A stretch of 64,000 nucleotides of DNA from Roseivirga spongicola (GCF_001592965.1 NZ_LRPC01000028.1:620001-684000); one strand, 5' to 3'. Positions 43,413 through 53,986 are shown, counted from the stretch's first letter. The notes: a model not told the origin generated them from the letters alone. Made by a program: numbers and translations.

Positions 43413-45098
43413 TTAGATAATGCTCTTTCGGATTCGTAAATGGTTATACGGATCTTCTACACAATCTTCTTTTATTCGAACTAATTCGTCATAATTCTGA
43501 GCAAAATAGGTTTTAGTAGGAATTGAGCTGTCCTTAAAACTGATAAAGGCGCCAGAAGTATTTGGAATATTATAATCTCGAGCTACCTCCATCCAATCGA
43601 GCGCTCGGTTAGTGCGGTTATACACATAATTATTCTGTTTTTCTTTGGCTTCAGATTCGTGTGTATTCCACCATGTCTGATATTGAATGGTATAGAGCTT
43701 GTCTTTAAATGGAAATGCGCTATTACCACCTTCAGGGTTTTCACGATAGTAGTCTCCCACAATAGCACCTAGGGTTACGTAGGTAAATAGGCCTAATTTC
43801 CGGTTACCTTCCAAAATAAGCTCGGAAGTTAAACTCTGCAAAAATGCTTTATACCCTTCATTTCCAAGCCCTTGTGAATCTACCAAACGAGAGGTAATTT
43901 TATGTGGAGCAGGATCGTCATAGTCTGGCGGCAGTGGTTTGCCTTCTAATAATAACTGGCGATGCTCTTCACTTTCAACCGTTACATTTTCACCATTGCG
44001 ATAACGGGCTTCTAAAACCTTATGATAAGATACACGTGCCCAATCACTCATCAGTTGGTCACCATAAGCGCTGTTGGACTCTGTACCACCATGATTCGGG
44101 TTAATGTCAATATGATTAGGCTCTACACCCTTAAACCATTCCTCTATAAACGCATTAAGGCTATCTTCATCGCCTTCCCAATAGCCATACATTCGGCAAT
44201 TATGGCAAACTGTCTCATAGTCGAAGGAGTCACCAGATGCTGGCTTTCCATTTACCTGTAGGTTTGTACCTATCAACCTGCTGGTCTGGTCAGATTCAAT
44301 TACATTTTCCCATGCTTTGAGCACCTTTATTGTAGGATAACTACACGTTGGTTCATCACAAAATTCATCTGGATAAAGATTCCAATCTAAATTGAAGCGA
44401 ATAAGTACTTTTGGCAACGGGAAAGTTTGAACTCTAAACTCAGTTACCAATCCGTAGCTCATTGGGCCGCCACCTCGTAAGGCCCAGAGGAGATCTGGCA
44501 CATTGTCTCCATCAGCATTTATTATAGCTGAATGACCATTGCCTAACACTATGTCGACACCCATTAGTCTTTCGCAACACATACCGTACTTTCTAGTCCA
44601 GGGGCCCCAGCCCCCTCCCATAATAAAACCAGAAATACCTACGGTAGCACAAGTGCCATGAGGAATCATTACGTCTTCATCGGCAAGCTTTGTGGTTAAG
44701 TTTTTGAAGATATTTCCAGGACCTATAGTAGCTAACCCATTTTCATCAACATCAACAACGTCCATTCTTGAAACATCTATGAGTATGGCATTTGTGTCTA
44801 TGCATTCCCCCTCATGATCGTGCCCTCCTGCACGTATCCTCACAGGTAGCTTAAGTGCTACAGCAAGCCGATAAGCAATTACAACATCGACCTTGTGTTT
44901 GCAATAGATTATGGCCCATGGTTTTTTCTGGAAGCGCTTATTAAATATTTGACAATGTTTGTTGTAAGCAATTTGGTGAGCCCAATCACCTGCTATAACC
45001 ATAATCTCGGTTTCAGCTGTAACTTCCTCGTTTAATTGACCTAAATACTTGGAGAGGAGCTCATGATGAGAATCATGAGCAGATAACTCAATTTTCAT
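43413..45098 (-). CDS. FAD-linked oxidoreductase, BBE/PCMH type
   Basis: 561 residues. The PCMH FAD-binding domain has VRIRAGGHDHEGECID, where the His is the usual covalent FAD site, and TIGPGNIF ... HGTCATVGISGFIMGGGWGPWTRKYG. The C-terminal berberine-bridge motif is NYDELVRIKEDCVEDPYNHLRIRKSI. Relatives oxidise sugars, alcohols or alkaloid-like compounds with oxygen. It is somewhat longer than the usual ~450-500 residues and has no signal peptide. It has its own terminator. Confidence 0.88.
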   Translation of the reverse strand: MKIELSAHDSHHELLSKYLGQLNEEVTAETEIMVIAGDWAHQIAYNKHCQIFNKRFQKKPWAIIYCKHKVDVVIAYRLAVALKLPVRIRAGGHDHEGECIDTNAILIDVSRMDVVDVDENGLATIGPGNIFKNLTTKLADEDVMIPHGTCATVGISGFIMGGGWGPWTRKYGMCCERLMGVDIVLGNGHSAIINADGDNVPDLLWALRGGGPMSYGLVTEFRVQTFPLPKVLIRFNLDWNLYPDEFCDEPTCSYPTIKVLKAWENVIESDQTSRLIGTNLQVNGKPASGDSFDYETVCHNCRMYGYWEGDEDSLNAFIEEWFKGVEPNHIDINPNHGGTESNSAYGDQLMSDWARVSYHKVLEARYRNGENVTVESEEHRQLLLEGKPLPPDYDDPAPHKITSRLVDSQGLGNEGYKAFLQSLTSELILEGNRKLGLFTYVTLGAIVGDYYRENPEGGNSAFPFKDKLYTIQYQTWWNTHESEAKEKQNNYVYNRTNRALDWMEVARDYNIPNTSGAFISFKDSSIPTKTYFAQNYDELVRIKEDCVEDPYNHLRIRKSII

Positions 45099-45374
45099 AA
45101 GTGTGTGTGTTTTAAAGTTTAAAGAATCTCTTCTAAGTTCTATTTATTAAAATTTTGCCATTAATTCCATTTATGATTTCAAATCCTTTAATTTTTTCAA
45201 TGAACGGGTATATGAAAGTACTATAACGCCTTGAGTCTTCGGTCTGTATTAATCTGATGAATAAACAATAGGCGTTGAATGACGTCAATCGTTCTAGCCT
45301 TATCTTGGAATAGATAATAGGGATATAGATTCCCAAACACAAACGAATATGACAACTTACTCTTAAAGAAGTAC

Positions 45375-46526
45375 TTAGGAGAGTTTTTGGATTAGTCGTT
45401 GCATAAACTCCACTCCCATTTCCAGCTGTTCCTTATGAATGAATTCATCAGCTCGGTGGGCTTGAGCAATATCTCCAGGGCCACAAATCATCGCTTCAAA
45501 CCCCGCTTCTTGAAATTGACCTGCTTCCGCAGCATAAGACACAGCATTGGTAGTATCATTATTGGCCAATTCTTTAACCAGTGCCACTATAGACTGGTTT
45601 TCCTTTGTATCAAGTCCCGGAACAGCCGGATGCTTGTAGGAGTTGGTAATCTTGAAGCCTGAGAATACTTTTCTTAGCTCCTCCTCTCTTTCGCGGCAAT
45701 AAGCCTCAAACTCAGCTAAAATTTGCTCTGGAGTTTCAGACGGAATAGTTCTTACGTCCCAATTAAATACACATTCTTGTGCAATGATATTTGGTGCCAG
45801 TCCACCTTTGATGTTGCCAATATGAATAGAAGTGTGGTTCGGAGTAAACCTATCATCAGTTGAGCCCGCTTCAATCAAGCTATTCATTTTATTTTCCAGC
45901 CAAAGAATCAACCGCATTGATTCATGTATGGCGCTTACTTCCTGCTTGATTCTGCTACTGTGCCCTTCTGAACCAGTCACCTTGGTGTGATAAATACAAA
46001 TCCCCTTCTGCCAGACAGTTGGCACCATCATGGTTGGTTCACCTATAATGGCAAACTGAGGTTTCTCATCATAGTAGTCGTTAATAGCCTGTGCTAACTC
46101 AGGAGCAGCTAAACAACCGATTTCTTCATCGTATGAAAAGGCAAAGTAGATCGGTGCTTTGAGTTCAGCTTTTACCATCTCTGGCAGAGCAGCCAGGCAG
46201 CAGGCCACAAAGCCTTTCATATCGCATGAACCACGTCCGTATAGTTTGCCGTCTCCTTTGTCTGTCAACACAAAAGGATTACTAGTCCAGTCTTGACCTT
46301 CTACTGGCACAACATCCGTATGGCCTGAGAGGATTACACCACCATCTACAGCAGGACCTATTCGGCAGTGCAATGAGGCCTTTGTTCCTTCTTCATTCGG
46401 CACCAAAACCGTTTTCACACCAAAACCTTCGATATATTCTTGAATCCAGTGAATGATAGATAAATTACTTTCTCCTCCCAGAACAGGGAATGAAACGAGC
46501 TTGGATAAAATACTTTCTACATGCAT
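45375..46526 (-). CDS. argE: acetylornithine deacetylase / M20 family metallohydrolase
   Basis: 383 residues. Dimetal M20 ligands are visible: H69 and D71 in SGHTDVVPV, D102 in GRGSCDMKGF, and E134-E135 in SYDEEIGC. The overall match (DVVPVEGQDWTSNPFVL, IGEPTMMVPTVWQKG, RTIPSETPEQIL) is to ArgE-type acetylornithine deacetylases. It is the last gene of an apparent unit with a YfcC transporter and a BNR protein rather than with arginine genes, so it may hydrolyse imported N-acyl amino acids. Confidence 0.85.
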   Translation of the reverse strand: MHVESILSKLVSFPVLGGESNLSIIHWIQEYIEGFGVKTVLVPNEEGTKASLHCRIGPAVDGGVILSGHTDVVPVEGQDWTSNPFVLTDKGDGKLYGRGSCDMKGFVACCLAALPEMVKAELKAPIYFAFSYDEEIGCLAAPELAQAINDYYDEKPQFAIIGEPTMMVPTVWQKGICIYHTKVTGSEGHSSRIKQEVSAIHESMRLILWLENKMNSLIEAGSTDDRFTPNHTSIHIGNIKGGLAPNIIAQECVFNWDVRTIPSETPEQILAEFEAYCREREEELRKVFSGFKITNSYKHPAVPGLDTKENQSIVALVKELANNDTTNAVSYAAEAGQFQEAGFEAMICGPGDIAQAHRADEFIHKEQLEMGVEFMQRLIQKLS

Positions 46527-46615
46527 AGGTAATTGAGAAATTAGTGAATTAGTCGGAAGTCAGAAGACGGAAGTGATTAAACATTGAACATCAAACATTA
46601 AACCTTTAAACAGAA

Positions 46616-48010
46616 CTACTGCCAATTGATAGCTACTACAATCATAAGTGTAATCCATGATATAGCCAGAACTATACCTACAATTGGTAAAATAAATTTC
46701 AACCATTTATCGAACGGAATTCGGCACATAGCTAGCATAGCAATTAGTCCGCCCAAAGTTGGATTGAAAAGGTTAGTTACTCCATCGCCAATCTGAAAAG
46801 CCAGAATCGTTGTCTGGCGTGTCAGTCCGAGTACATCGCCTAATGGAATCATAATGGGTAAAGTAGCTAAAGCCTGACCACTTCCCGATGGGATAAAGAA
46901 ATTGATTAAGCATTGAGAGCCTGACATAGCAATAGCGGAACCATAAAGCGGTAAAGTCTTTAAGCCTTCGGCCAAATTAAATGCTATAGTGTCACTTATG
47001 TTCCCCATTTCCATAGCCACTTTTATGCTGGTGGCAAAACCAACCATAAAAGCCCCGGGAGCCACCACAGAGACAGATTTCAATGCCGTTTCACTTATAG
47101 TTCTACCACTTTGCCCTGAGACTATTCCTGCTGCAATTGAAATCATTAAGAATATGGCAGAGATCTCATTGATGTACCAACCCCAAGTGAACACTCCATA
47201 TAACATAGTCACCATGCCACCGACAAATACTAGCATCACCAGCCAGTTGTTGATAGTCAGTCGATATTCAGCTAAAGGCTTTGAAAGCTTGAAACCGTCA
47301 GTATCTATTCCTAAGGAAAGAGACTTTTCTGGGTTTTTAATAATTCTTTTGAAGTATCGCACATTGAAATATGCGAGAAAGCTTAATGCTGTAAAGCATA
47401 GAATGGAACGTACCAGCCAACCTGAAAACATAGGTATTTCTGCCAAGGTATGTCCTGTTCCTACTGTATATGGATTAACTGGAGAAAGTCCGAAGCCTAC
47501 TGTTACAGCTCCAACAGAAATACCAGCAGCTAGCATAAGATCACCGCCAAGAGCAAGAGAAGTTATGGCTGCTATTGGAATGAGTGCAATGTTGTTTTCG
47601 TAACCAATAAACACACCCAAACAACCAAAAAGGTAAGTCATTAAAATGACTACTAGAAACCTTCTTTCAACACCTAGTTTTTTTACGAACGTGCCCACCG
47701 CATTTTCTATCATTCCAGATTTCTCTAGAATGCCGAACATAATGCCAGAAGAAAGCACCACAAAAATGATGGAAATAGCTGAGGCAAAACCTCCGGGAAT
47801 GGAAAGAAAAGTATCTAAAAAAGAAAGTGGTGATGGTTCTACTTGATGATAAGAATCAGGAATTACTCTGCTCCGACCATCTACCACTTCCCTTTCAAAC
47901 ATACCTGCCGGAATGATATGGCTAAGTATGGCCGTAAGAATGATAATGGCAAACAGCATCACTATTGGATGCGGAATTTGCCAATACCATTTCTTATTCA
48001 GCTTGTTCAA
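46616..48010 (-). CDS. YfcC family membrane transporter
   Basis: 464 residues with about 11-12 hydrophobic helices. The start IPHPIVMLFAIIILTAILSHIIPAGMFER, the middle GYENNIALIPIAAI ... SVGAVTVGFGLSPVNPYTVG, and SQCLINFFIPSGSGQALATLPIMIPLGDVLG match the YfcC/DcuC-like family in the inner membrane. Substrates in this family are carboxylates or amino acids. It begins 3 bp after the BNR gene stop and precedes argE by 89 bp, suggesting uptake of a compound that argE then hydrolyses. Confidence 0.88.
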   Translation of the reverse strand: MNKLNKKWYWQIPHPIVMLFAIIILTAILSHIIPAGMFEREVVDGRSRVIPDSYHQVEPSPLSFLDTFLSIPGGFASAISIIFVVLSSGIMFGILEKSGMIENAVGTFVKKLGVERRFLVVILMTYLFGCLGVFIGYENNIALIPIAAITSLALGGDLMLAAGISVGAVTVGFGLSPVNPYTVGTGHTLAEIPMFSGWLVRSILCFTALSFLAYFNVRYFKRIIKNPEKSLSLGIDTDGFKLSKPLAEYRLTINNWLVMLVFVGGMVTMLYGVFTWGWYINEISAIFLMISIAAGIVSGQSGRTISETALKSVSVVAPGAFMVGFATSIKVAMEMGNISDTIAFNLAEGLKTLPLYGSAIAMSGSQCLINFFIPSGSGQALATLPIMIPLGDVLGLTRQTTILAFQIGDGVTNLFNPTLGGLIAMLAMCRIPFDKWLKFILPIVGIVLAISWITLMIVVAINWQ

Positions 48011-48013
48011 ACT

Positions 48014-51000
48014 CTATTTCAAAGATTCGAACTCTTTCTTTATTTCTTCGAACTGTGCTTTCAGCTCTTCAAAACGTTCGTAAGCATCTTGACCTGGTCT
48101 TTGGTCTGCTCTACCAATCATGCTAGATAGGTAACCAGTTTGAGACGCAAGCATTGGCTGCATATAAGTACCTGGAGGAGTTACCAACTTGTAATAAATA
48201 GCATCTAGTGCTTCTTTCTTGCGCTGATCTCTTCTGCTTGCTTTTTCAGTGTCTAGGCTATTTTTCAATGCCTCTCTCTCCTCATCCATCGTAGCTATTA
48301 GCTTTGAAACTTTGTCACTGAAGTTCTGAATTTCAAGCGCTAGTCTCTCTTGCTCGGCTACGTCTGCATCGCTTACTAAAGTAACGCGTGGGTCTAACTT
48401 CACATTGAAGTCTTCTTCCATCACTTTATCGCCCACAGTAAGTTTAGCCCTAAATTTGCCCGTAGCAACCATTGGTCCGTTACCCATGTACGCTCTTCTT
48501 GGGTTATTGCTCCAACCACCTGCATGGCGCATGTTCCAGCTATAACGGTTCAATCCCTGATTATTAGGTAAACCACCAGCTGCAGGAGGATTAGAGAACT
48601 CAGTAGACATGTCTCTTTCAGTATTCACTGGAGGACTAGGTCTGCCATTCACAAAAGTTCTTACCACATTACCTTCATCGTCTAGAATATCTAACTGAAC
48701 CTTCTGATCCTGATCTTTAATGTAATAGTCGATAGTAACTCCCATTCTGTTGTATTCTGGGCCATTGTAATCACTTCTTGCGTACATTCTATTACGAACA
48801 CCATCTTGAATATCGAATAGGTGCGCCTGCTGATTTTTAACGCTTCCAATTTCTCTCAGACTTACAATGTTATCCATAATCCAGAAGCCTCTACCCATGG
48901 TAGAAAGCACTAAATCATTGTCCTTAATCTTAATGTCGGTAATTGGTGTAACTGGTAAGTTGTTGTTGAATGCCTGCCAGTTCTTACCATCATCGAAAGA
49001 GATGAACATTCCGAATTCTGTTCCAGCATAAAGAACTCCCTCTTTTTTAGGGTCTTCTCTAATTACTCTGGTAGGGAAGCCATCAGGTAAACCGTTAGTT
49101 CCAGGAGTTAATAACTCCCAAGTTTTACCGTAGTCTGTAGTTTTATAGATGTAAGGCTTGAAATCATTATCTAATTGATATCTCAACACAGACACATACG
49201 CTTTAGCTGGGTTGTGCGGAGAAGGCTCTACGGCATCTACTCTACCACCAGTTGGCATATTTGGTGTTACATTTTCCCAGTTTTTACCACCGTCCTTAGT
49301 TACGTGAACAGGTCCGTCATTAGCTCCTACCCAAATTAGACCTTCCTTCAGAGTAGACTCTCTGATAGCGTAAATAGTACTGTAATACTCTTCTCCCGTA
49401 ACGTCTCTAGTAATTGGAGAGCCAGGAACAACTTGGAACTCAGGGTCGAAAGCTGTTAAGTCTGGAGAAATGATCTCCCAAGTTTTACCATCATCGGTTG
49501 TTTTGTGCACGTACTGAGACGTGTGGTATACCACATCAGGATTATGAGGAGACACATGAATTGGAGCCACTCTCTGGAATCTGAACTTCAAGTCTTTAGG
49601 GTTGTGTCCGTAAATGTTGGTTGCCCCAACATAGTACTGAAGCTCTTGACCTGTAGTCTTATCATATACCCCGAAACGTCCTTTACAGTTAGAGTACACA
49701 ATATTTGGATTACCCGGCTTTGGCACTGCTGGCCCAGTTTCGCAACCGCCAGTATTGATAATGAAAGCATTGCTTCCCGCCTGAACACTCTGAACTGGCT
49801 CACTTGGCACTGCAATGGTGCTTGAGTTATCTTGCTGACCAGCGTATAGCCAGTAAGGATATTGGTCATCTACTTCAACTTGGTAAAGCTCGGCAGTTGG
49901 TTGGTTGAACTGAGTAGACCAAGTTCTGCCATTGTCTAAGGTTACATTAGCACCGCCATCGTTGGCTTGAATCCAAATAGAAGTATCGTTAGGGTTAATC
50001 CAGATGTCATGATTATCTCCATGAGGAGTAGAAATGCTTTTCCATGTTTTACCACCATCTTCAGACTTAATAAATCTCAAAGAGTTGTTATATACCACAT
50101 CGGCATTCTTAGGGTTAGATTCAATGTTGGTATAGTAAAACGGTCTGTTTGTTAGGTTGCTATTGTCCGAAACAAATTCCCAAGTAGCACCTCTATCGTT
50201 AGAGCGATAAAGCCCTCCCATATCGTCAGATGCTTCAATATTCGCATATATTCTATTCGGATCGGCAGCCGAAACTGCTAAATCTACTTTTCCAATGAGT
50301 TTGTTCGGTAGGCCGTTGGCCAATTTCGTCCAAGTTTTACCAGCATCGGTAGACTTATAAACGCCACCTTCAGTAGAACCACTGATAATTGTCCAAGGCT
50401 TTCTCTCACCTCTCCATGCACCTGCATAAATAGTATTCGGATCGTCTGGGGCTAGCTCTAGATCAGAGAAACCTATGCTATCAGAATGGTAAAGCACTTT
50501 ATCCCAAGTTTTACCACCATCGGTAGTCTTAAAAACACCTCTTTCCTCATTTCGGCCGAAGGCTTGACCAATTGCTGCTACATAAACAATGTTAGGATTG
50601 TCTGGGTGAATTTCTACTGCACCAATTTGCCCTGACTCCTTCAAACCAATGAAGTTCCAAGTTTTACCAGCGTCTGTACTTTTGTATACCCCTTTTCCTG
50701 CAATTACATTAGAACGAAGTCCATCAGAACCTGTTCCAACATAAACTATTTTCGGATCTTTTTGGTAAACGCTAATGGCACCAATAGAAGGCGTTGGAAA
50801 GTAACCATCGGATACGTTCTTCCACGACATTCCGTAGTTGTCGGTTTTCCAGACACCACCACCAGTGGCTCCCATGTAGAAAACGGACGGTTGACTGGCT
50901 ACTCCGGCAACGGCAGTAACTCTACCGCCTCTTAAAGGGCCAACGTTTCGATATTCGTAATTCTTTAGTATTTCCTGAAGGTCTTGGGCGGAAAGACCGA

Positions 51001-51049
51001 CACCGAGCAACATCAGGAAAGCGCTAAATAAAAGCGATTTTGTTCTCAT
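48014..51049 (-). CDS. BNR/VPS10-like repeat protein, exported
   Basis: 1011 residues with a signal peptide (MRTKSLLFSAFLMLLGVGLSAQ). Many Asp-box repeats (DNYGMSWKNV, TDAGKTWNFIG, TDGGKTWDKV, DDGKTWEIIS, KDGGKNWENV, FDDGKNWQAF) indicate tandem beta-propellers like sortilin/xyloglucanase-type folds. The C-terminal ~270 residues form a separate domain ending in a long charged helix (AYERFEELKAQFEEIKKEFESLK). These large proteins are common in marine Bacteroidota and of unclear function. It leads the operon with the YfcC transporter. Confidence 0.85.
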   Translation of the reverse strand: MRTKSLLFSAFLMLLGVGLSAQDLQEILKNYEYRNVGPLRGGRVTAVAGVASQPSVFYMGATGGGVWKTDNYGMSWKNVSDGYFPTPSIGAISVYQKDPKIVYVGTGSDGLRSNVIAGKGVYKSTDAGKTWNFIGLKESGQIGAVEIHPDNPNIVYVAAIGQAFGRNEERGVFKTTDGGKTWDKVLYHSDSIGFSDLELAPDDPNTIYAGAWRGERKPWTIISGSTEGGVYKSTDAGKTWTKLANGLPNKLIGKVDLAVSAADPNRIYANIEASDDMGGLYRSNDRGATWEFVSDNSNLTNRPFYYTNIESNPKNADVVYNNSLRFIKSEDGGKTWKSISTPHGDNHDIWINPNDTSIWIQANDGGANVTLDNGRTWSTQFNQPTAELYQVEVDDQYPYWLYAGQQDNSSTIAVPSEPVQSVQAGSNAFIINTGGCETGPAVPKPGNPNIVYSNCKGRFGVYDKTTGQELQYYVGATNIYGHNPKDLKFRFQRVAPIHVSPHNPDVVYHTSQYVHKTTDDGKTWEIISPDLTAFDPEFQVVPGSPITRDVTGEEYYSTIYAIRESTLKEGLIWVGANDGPVHVTKDGGKNWENVTPNMPTGGRVDAVEPSPHNPAKAYVSVLRYQLDNDFKPYIYKTTDYGKTWELLTPGTNGLPDGFPTRVIREDPKKEGVLYAGTEFGMFISFDDGKNWQAFNNNLPVTPITDIKIKDNDLVLSTMGRGFWIMDNIVSLREIGSVKNQQAHLFDIQDGVRNRMYARSDYNGPEYNRMGVTIDYYIKDQDQKVQLDILDDEGNVVRTFVNGRPSPPVNTERDMSTEFSNPPAAGGLPNNQGLNRYSWNMRHAGGWSNNPRRAYMGNGPMVATGKFRAKLTVGDKVMEEDFNVKLDPRVTLVSDADVAEQERLALEIQNFSDKVSKLIATMDEEREALKNSLDTEKASRRDQRKKEALDAIYYKLVTPPGTYMQPMLASQTGYLSSMIGRADQRPGQDAYERFEELKAQFEEIKKEFESLK

Positions 51050-51124
51050 AGAATTTTAAAGGTTTAGAACTGGGAAAATAATACAAAACCCTTAAAAACG
51101 GAGATAGGTATTTGACGAGTGGAA

Positions 51125-52369
51125 CTAGGCAAGACAATGCTTGCCAGCAATATAGCCGGTAGTCCATGCAGCCTGAAAGTTGAAACCTCCGGTAACTCCA
51201 TCTATATTAAGCACCTCTCCTGCAAAATAGAGGTTATTTACTACTCTGCTTTGCATGCTACTGAAGTCTACTTCTGCAAGGTCTATTCCTCCGGCAGTCA
51301 CAAATTCTTCTTTAAAAGTGGTTTTGCCTGAAACGGGGTATTGGTCATTCACCAACACTTCTATCAATTTATTGATATGTTTTTTTGATACTTCTGCCCA
51401 TGGCTTTTCTAAGTCAACCTCACATTTATTGAGTTGAAACTCCCAAAAGCGCTGAGGCAATTCAAAAGGACATAAGTTCTTCAGTAGTTTCTTTGGCGAA
51501 TTTTGTCTAACCAAATCAATCTGCTCTTTAACCTCAAAATCTTTCGAGCTACCAAGCCAGTTTACATGCGCTACGAATTGATAGTTGAGCTCATTTAAAG
51601 TTCTGGCACCCCAAGCTGAAGTTTTAAGCACTGCTGGCCCACTCATTCCCCAGTGTGTAATTAGTAAAGGGCCTGATTGCTCTAGTTTAGTACCCTGAAT
51701 TCGGACAGTGGCATTCGGTACCGAGAGCCCCATTAACTTGGTAATAGGGTTCTTTGGCATATTGAATGTAAAAAGTGATGGAACAGGCTCTATAATCTGA
51801 TGTCCTAAGTCTTTCAACCACTGAAAGCCTTCCTTTTTTGGTTGTCCTCCAGTTGCTATAATTACTGATTGAAATATTTCTTTGGTACCATTAATCACCA
51901 ACTCAATAGAATCTTCATGGCTAACAATCTCTTGTACTTGACTTGAAGTTCGAATTTGAACACCAAGCCTTTTGCATTCTTGCATGAGACAGTTGATGAT
52001 GGTTTGCGACTGATCCGTTGTAGGAAACATTCGTCCATCAGGTTCTGTTTTTAAAGCCACGCCCCTATTCTCAAACCATTCAATGGTATCTTTAGAGTTG
52101 AATTGTCCGAAAGCTTTTTTTAACTGCTTCTCACCCCGTGGGTAATGTTTAGCGAAGCCAGATATGCCTTCAAAACCATTGGTAACATTGCATCTACCGC
52201 CTCCAGAAATCATTACTTTGGCCAGCAGCTTACTGGTTTTCTCAATGATAAACACTTGGGCTTCTGGATGATGTGTTTTACAGGAAATGGCGGCAAAGAA
52301 CCCTGCAGCTCCGCCTCCAATAACAGCTACCTTCTTAGTTGTATTCAATGTTAGCTCTACTTTTTTCAA
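51125..52369 (-). CDS. NAD(P)/FAD-dependent oxidoreductase, HI0933/YhiN family
   Basis: 414 residues. N-terminal FAD loop VAVIGGGAAGFFAAISC, family motif AKVMISGGGRCNVTNG, LFTFNMPKNPITKLMGLSVPNA, and the C-terminal FAGEVLNIDGVTGGFNFQAAWTTGYIAGK. Relatives are flavoproteins of unknown substrate. It runs divergently from the phoD gene. Confidence 0.9.
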   Translation of the reverse strand: MKKVELTLNTTKKVAVIGGGAAGFFAAISCKTHHPEAQVFIIEKTSKLLAKVMISGGGRCNVTNGFEGISGFAKHYPRGEKQLKKAFGQFNSKDTIEWFENRGVALKTEPDGRMFPTTDQSQTIINCLMQECKRLGVQIRTSSQVQEIVSHEDSIELVINGTKEIFQSVIIATGGQPKKEGFQWLKDLGHQIIEPVPSLFTFNMPKNPITKLMGLSVPNATVRIQGTKLEQSGPLLITHWGMSGPAVLKTSAWGARTLNELNYQFVAHVNWLGSSKDFEVKEQIDLVRQNSPKKLLKNLCPFELPQRFWEFQLNKCEVDLEKPWAEVSKKHINKLIEVLVNDQYPVSGKTTFKEEFVTAGGIDLAEVDFSSMQSRVVNNLYFAGEVLNIDGVTGGFNFQAAWTTGYIAGKHCLA

Positions 52370-52431
52370 ACATAATATTTAATTAAAGAACCTTTGACCT
52401 ACTGCCCTTAACTTCGTCAACAATTAGACTT

Positions 52432-53979
52432 ATGAAAAAGATCAACCTACTTCTGTTACTTGTATTTGTTTTCTTTGCATGCCAAAAACAAGAAAGCCAC
52501 TCACCAGTAGCCGATCCGTTAAGCAATTACTATGAAGCTTCTCTAAAACCATTTTACCATGGCGTTGCGTCTGGCGACCCGCTTCAAAATGCAGTAATTA
52601 TATGGACTAAAGTAACTCCAGAAGATAGCTTACCAGAACTAACTGTTCAATGGGAAATTTCAGAAAATGAAAACTTCAATGAGCCAACCCAAACTGGAGA
52701 AGTAATCACTAATCCTGATAAAGGATATACCGTAAAGGTTGATGTAAACGGTTTAGAACCAAACACTAAGTATTTCTACAGATTCAATTATGAAGGTGCA
52801 AATTCATTGATTGGCGAAACGCAAACAGCACCTTCCGAAAGTAATGAAGCCTTGAGATTGGCCATTGTAAGTTGTAGTAATTATGAGTTTGGCCCCTTCA
52901 ATGGTTATGGTGCTTTGGCTGAAAGAAATGACATAGATGTTGTTTTACACCTTGGAGATTACATTTACGAATATGGCGAAAAGGGCTACGGAGATACTAC
53001 AACGGGCAGGTTCCATATGCCTCCACATGAGATCATCACACTAGAAGATTATCGCACAAGGTATGCTCAGTATAGATTAGATAAAGACTTAAGAGAAGTC
53101 CATCAACGCATTCCTTTCATCACCATTTGGGACGATCACGAAATAGCGAATGACTCTTATGTGGATGGCGCTCAGAATCATCAAGAGAATGAAGGCGACT
53201 ACAATGACCGCAAAGCAGCAGCTAGAAAGGCTTATTATGAGTGGCTACCGATAAGAGAGTCGAAAGAGCTATACAGAAGCTTTTCTTATGGCGACATGGC
53301 CGATTTAATTATGCTAGACGAACGATTGGCTGGCAGAGTAGCTCCCGTAAAAAGTGCTGATGACCCAAACATTGCAAGTGAAGAAAGACTGATGCTAGGA
53401 ACTGAACAGCTTTCATGGTTCAAAAACGAATTATCTGAATCTGATGCTCAATGGAAAATAATTGGCAATCAAGTAATATTCAGCTACCTAAACTGGGGTT
53501 TCCCTACTTTCCAACTGAACCTAGATTCTTGGGATGGATACCCTTATGAAAGAACAGAGATCATTGACCATATTAGAAATGAACAAGTAGAAAATGTGGT
53601 TTTCGTAACTGGAGACACACACTCATCTTGGGCATTAGAAGTTACCGAAGATGCTTTTAGCGACTACAAAACCAATGGAGCTGTAGCGGTAGAATTCGGC
53701 ACAACGAGTATTAACTCTGGAAACACCAACGATAGGGCTGGCACCACAGACGAGACCGTGATGGAGCACGAACAAAACATTACAGGTAGCCCTTTGAATC
53801 CGCAACTCAAATATGCCAACCTGAGAGACCATGGATATTTAGAGCTTATACTTTCTAATGATCAAGCTGAAGCGATTTGGCATTATACGCCAGACAAAAG
53901 AGTTGCTTCAAGAGAAATGGTAATTGGCAAAAAGTTGATTACTAAAAGTGGTTCGAACAAAATTGAAGAACAGCAATAA
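52432..53979 (+). CDS. phoD: PhoD-like alkaline phosphatase, lipoprotein
   Basis: 515 residues with a lipobox (FVFFAC, Cys16). N-terminal PhoD domain (GVASGDPLQNAVIIWTKVTP) and a metallophosphatase domain with LHLGDYIYEYG, WDDHEIANDSY and VFVTGDTHSSW as metal-binding motifs. It hydrolyses phosphate mono- or diesters outside the inner membrane, using Fe and Ca in characterised homologs. It probably supports phosphate scavenging. Confidence 0.92.
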   Translation: MKKINLLLLLVFVFFACQKQESHSPVADPLSNYYEASLKPFYHGVASGDPLQNAVIIWTKVTPEDSLPELTVQWEISENENFNEPTQTGEVITNPDKGYTVKVDVNGLEPNTKYFYRFNYEGANSLIGETQTAPSESNEALRLAIVSCSNYEFGPFNGYGALAERNDIDVVLHLGDYIYEYGEKGYGDTTTGRFHMPPHEIITLEDYRTRYAQYRLDKDLREVHQRIPFITIWDDHEIANDSYVDGAQNHQENEGDYNDRKAAARKAYYEWLPIRESKELYRSFSYGDMADLIMLDERLAGRVAPVKSADDPNIASEERLMLGTEQLSWFKNELSESDAQWKIIGNQVIFSYLNWGFPTFQLNLDSWDGYPYERTEIIDHIRNEQVENVVFVTGDTHSSWALEVTEDAFSDYKTNGAVAVEFGTTSINSGNTNDRAGTTDETVMEHEQNITGSPLNPQLKYANLRDHGYLELILSNDQAEAIWHYTPDKRVASREMVIGKKLITKSGSNKIEEQQ

Positions 53980-53986
53980 GAAATAG

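Noticed and set aside
45133-45342. 69-codon minus-strand open frame
   Set aside because: No family resemblance or partner; it fits the AT-rich leader of the flavoprotein gene.
46989-47603. 204-codon plus-strand open frame
   Set aside because: Antisense shadow of the YfcC transporter gene, whose hydrophobic codons leave the opposite strand open.
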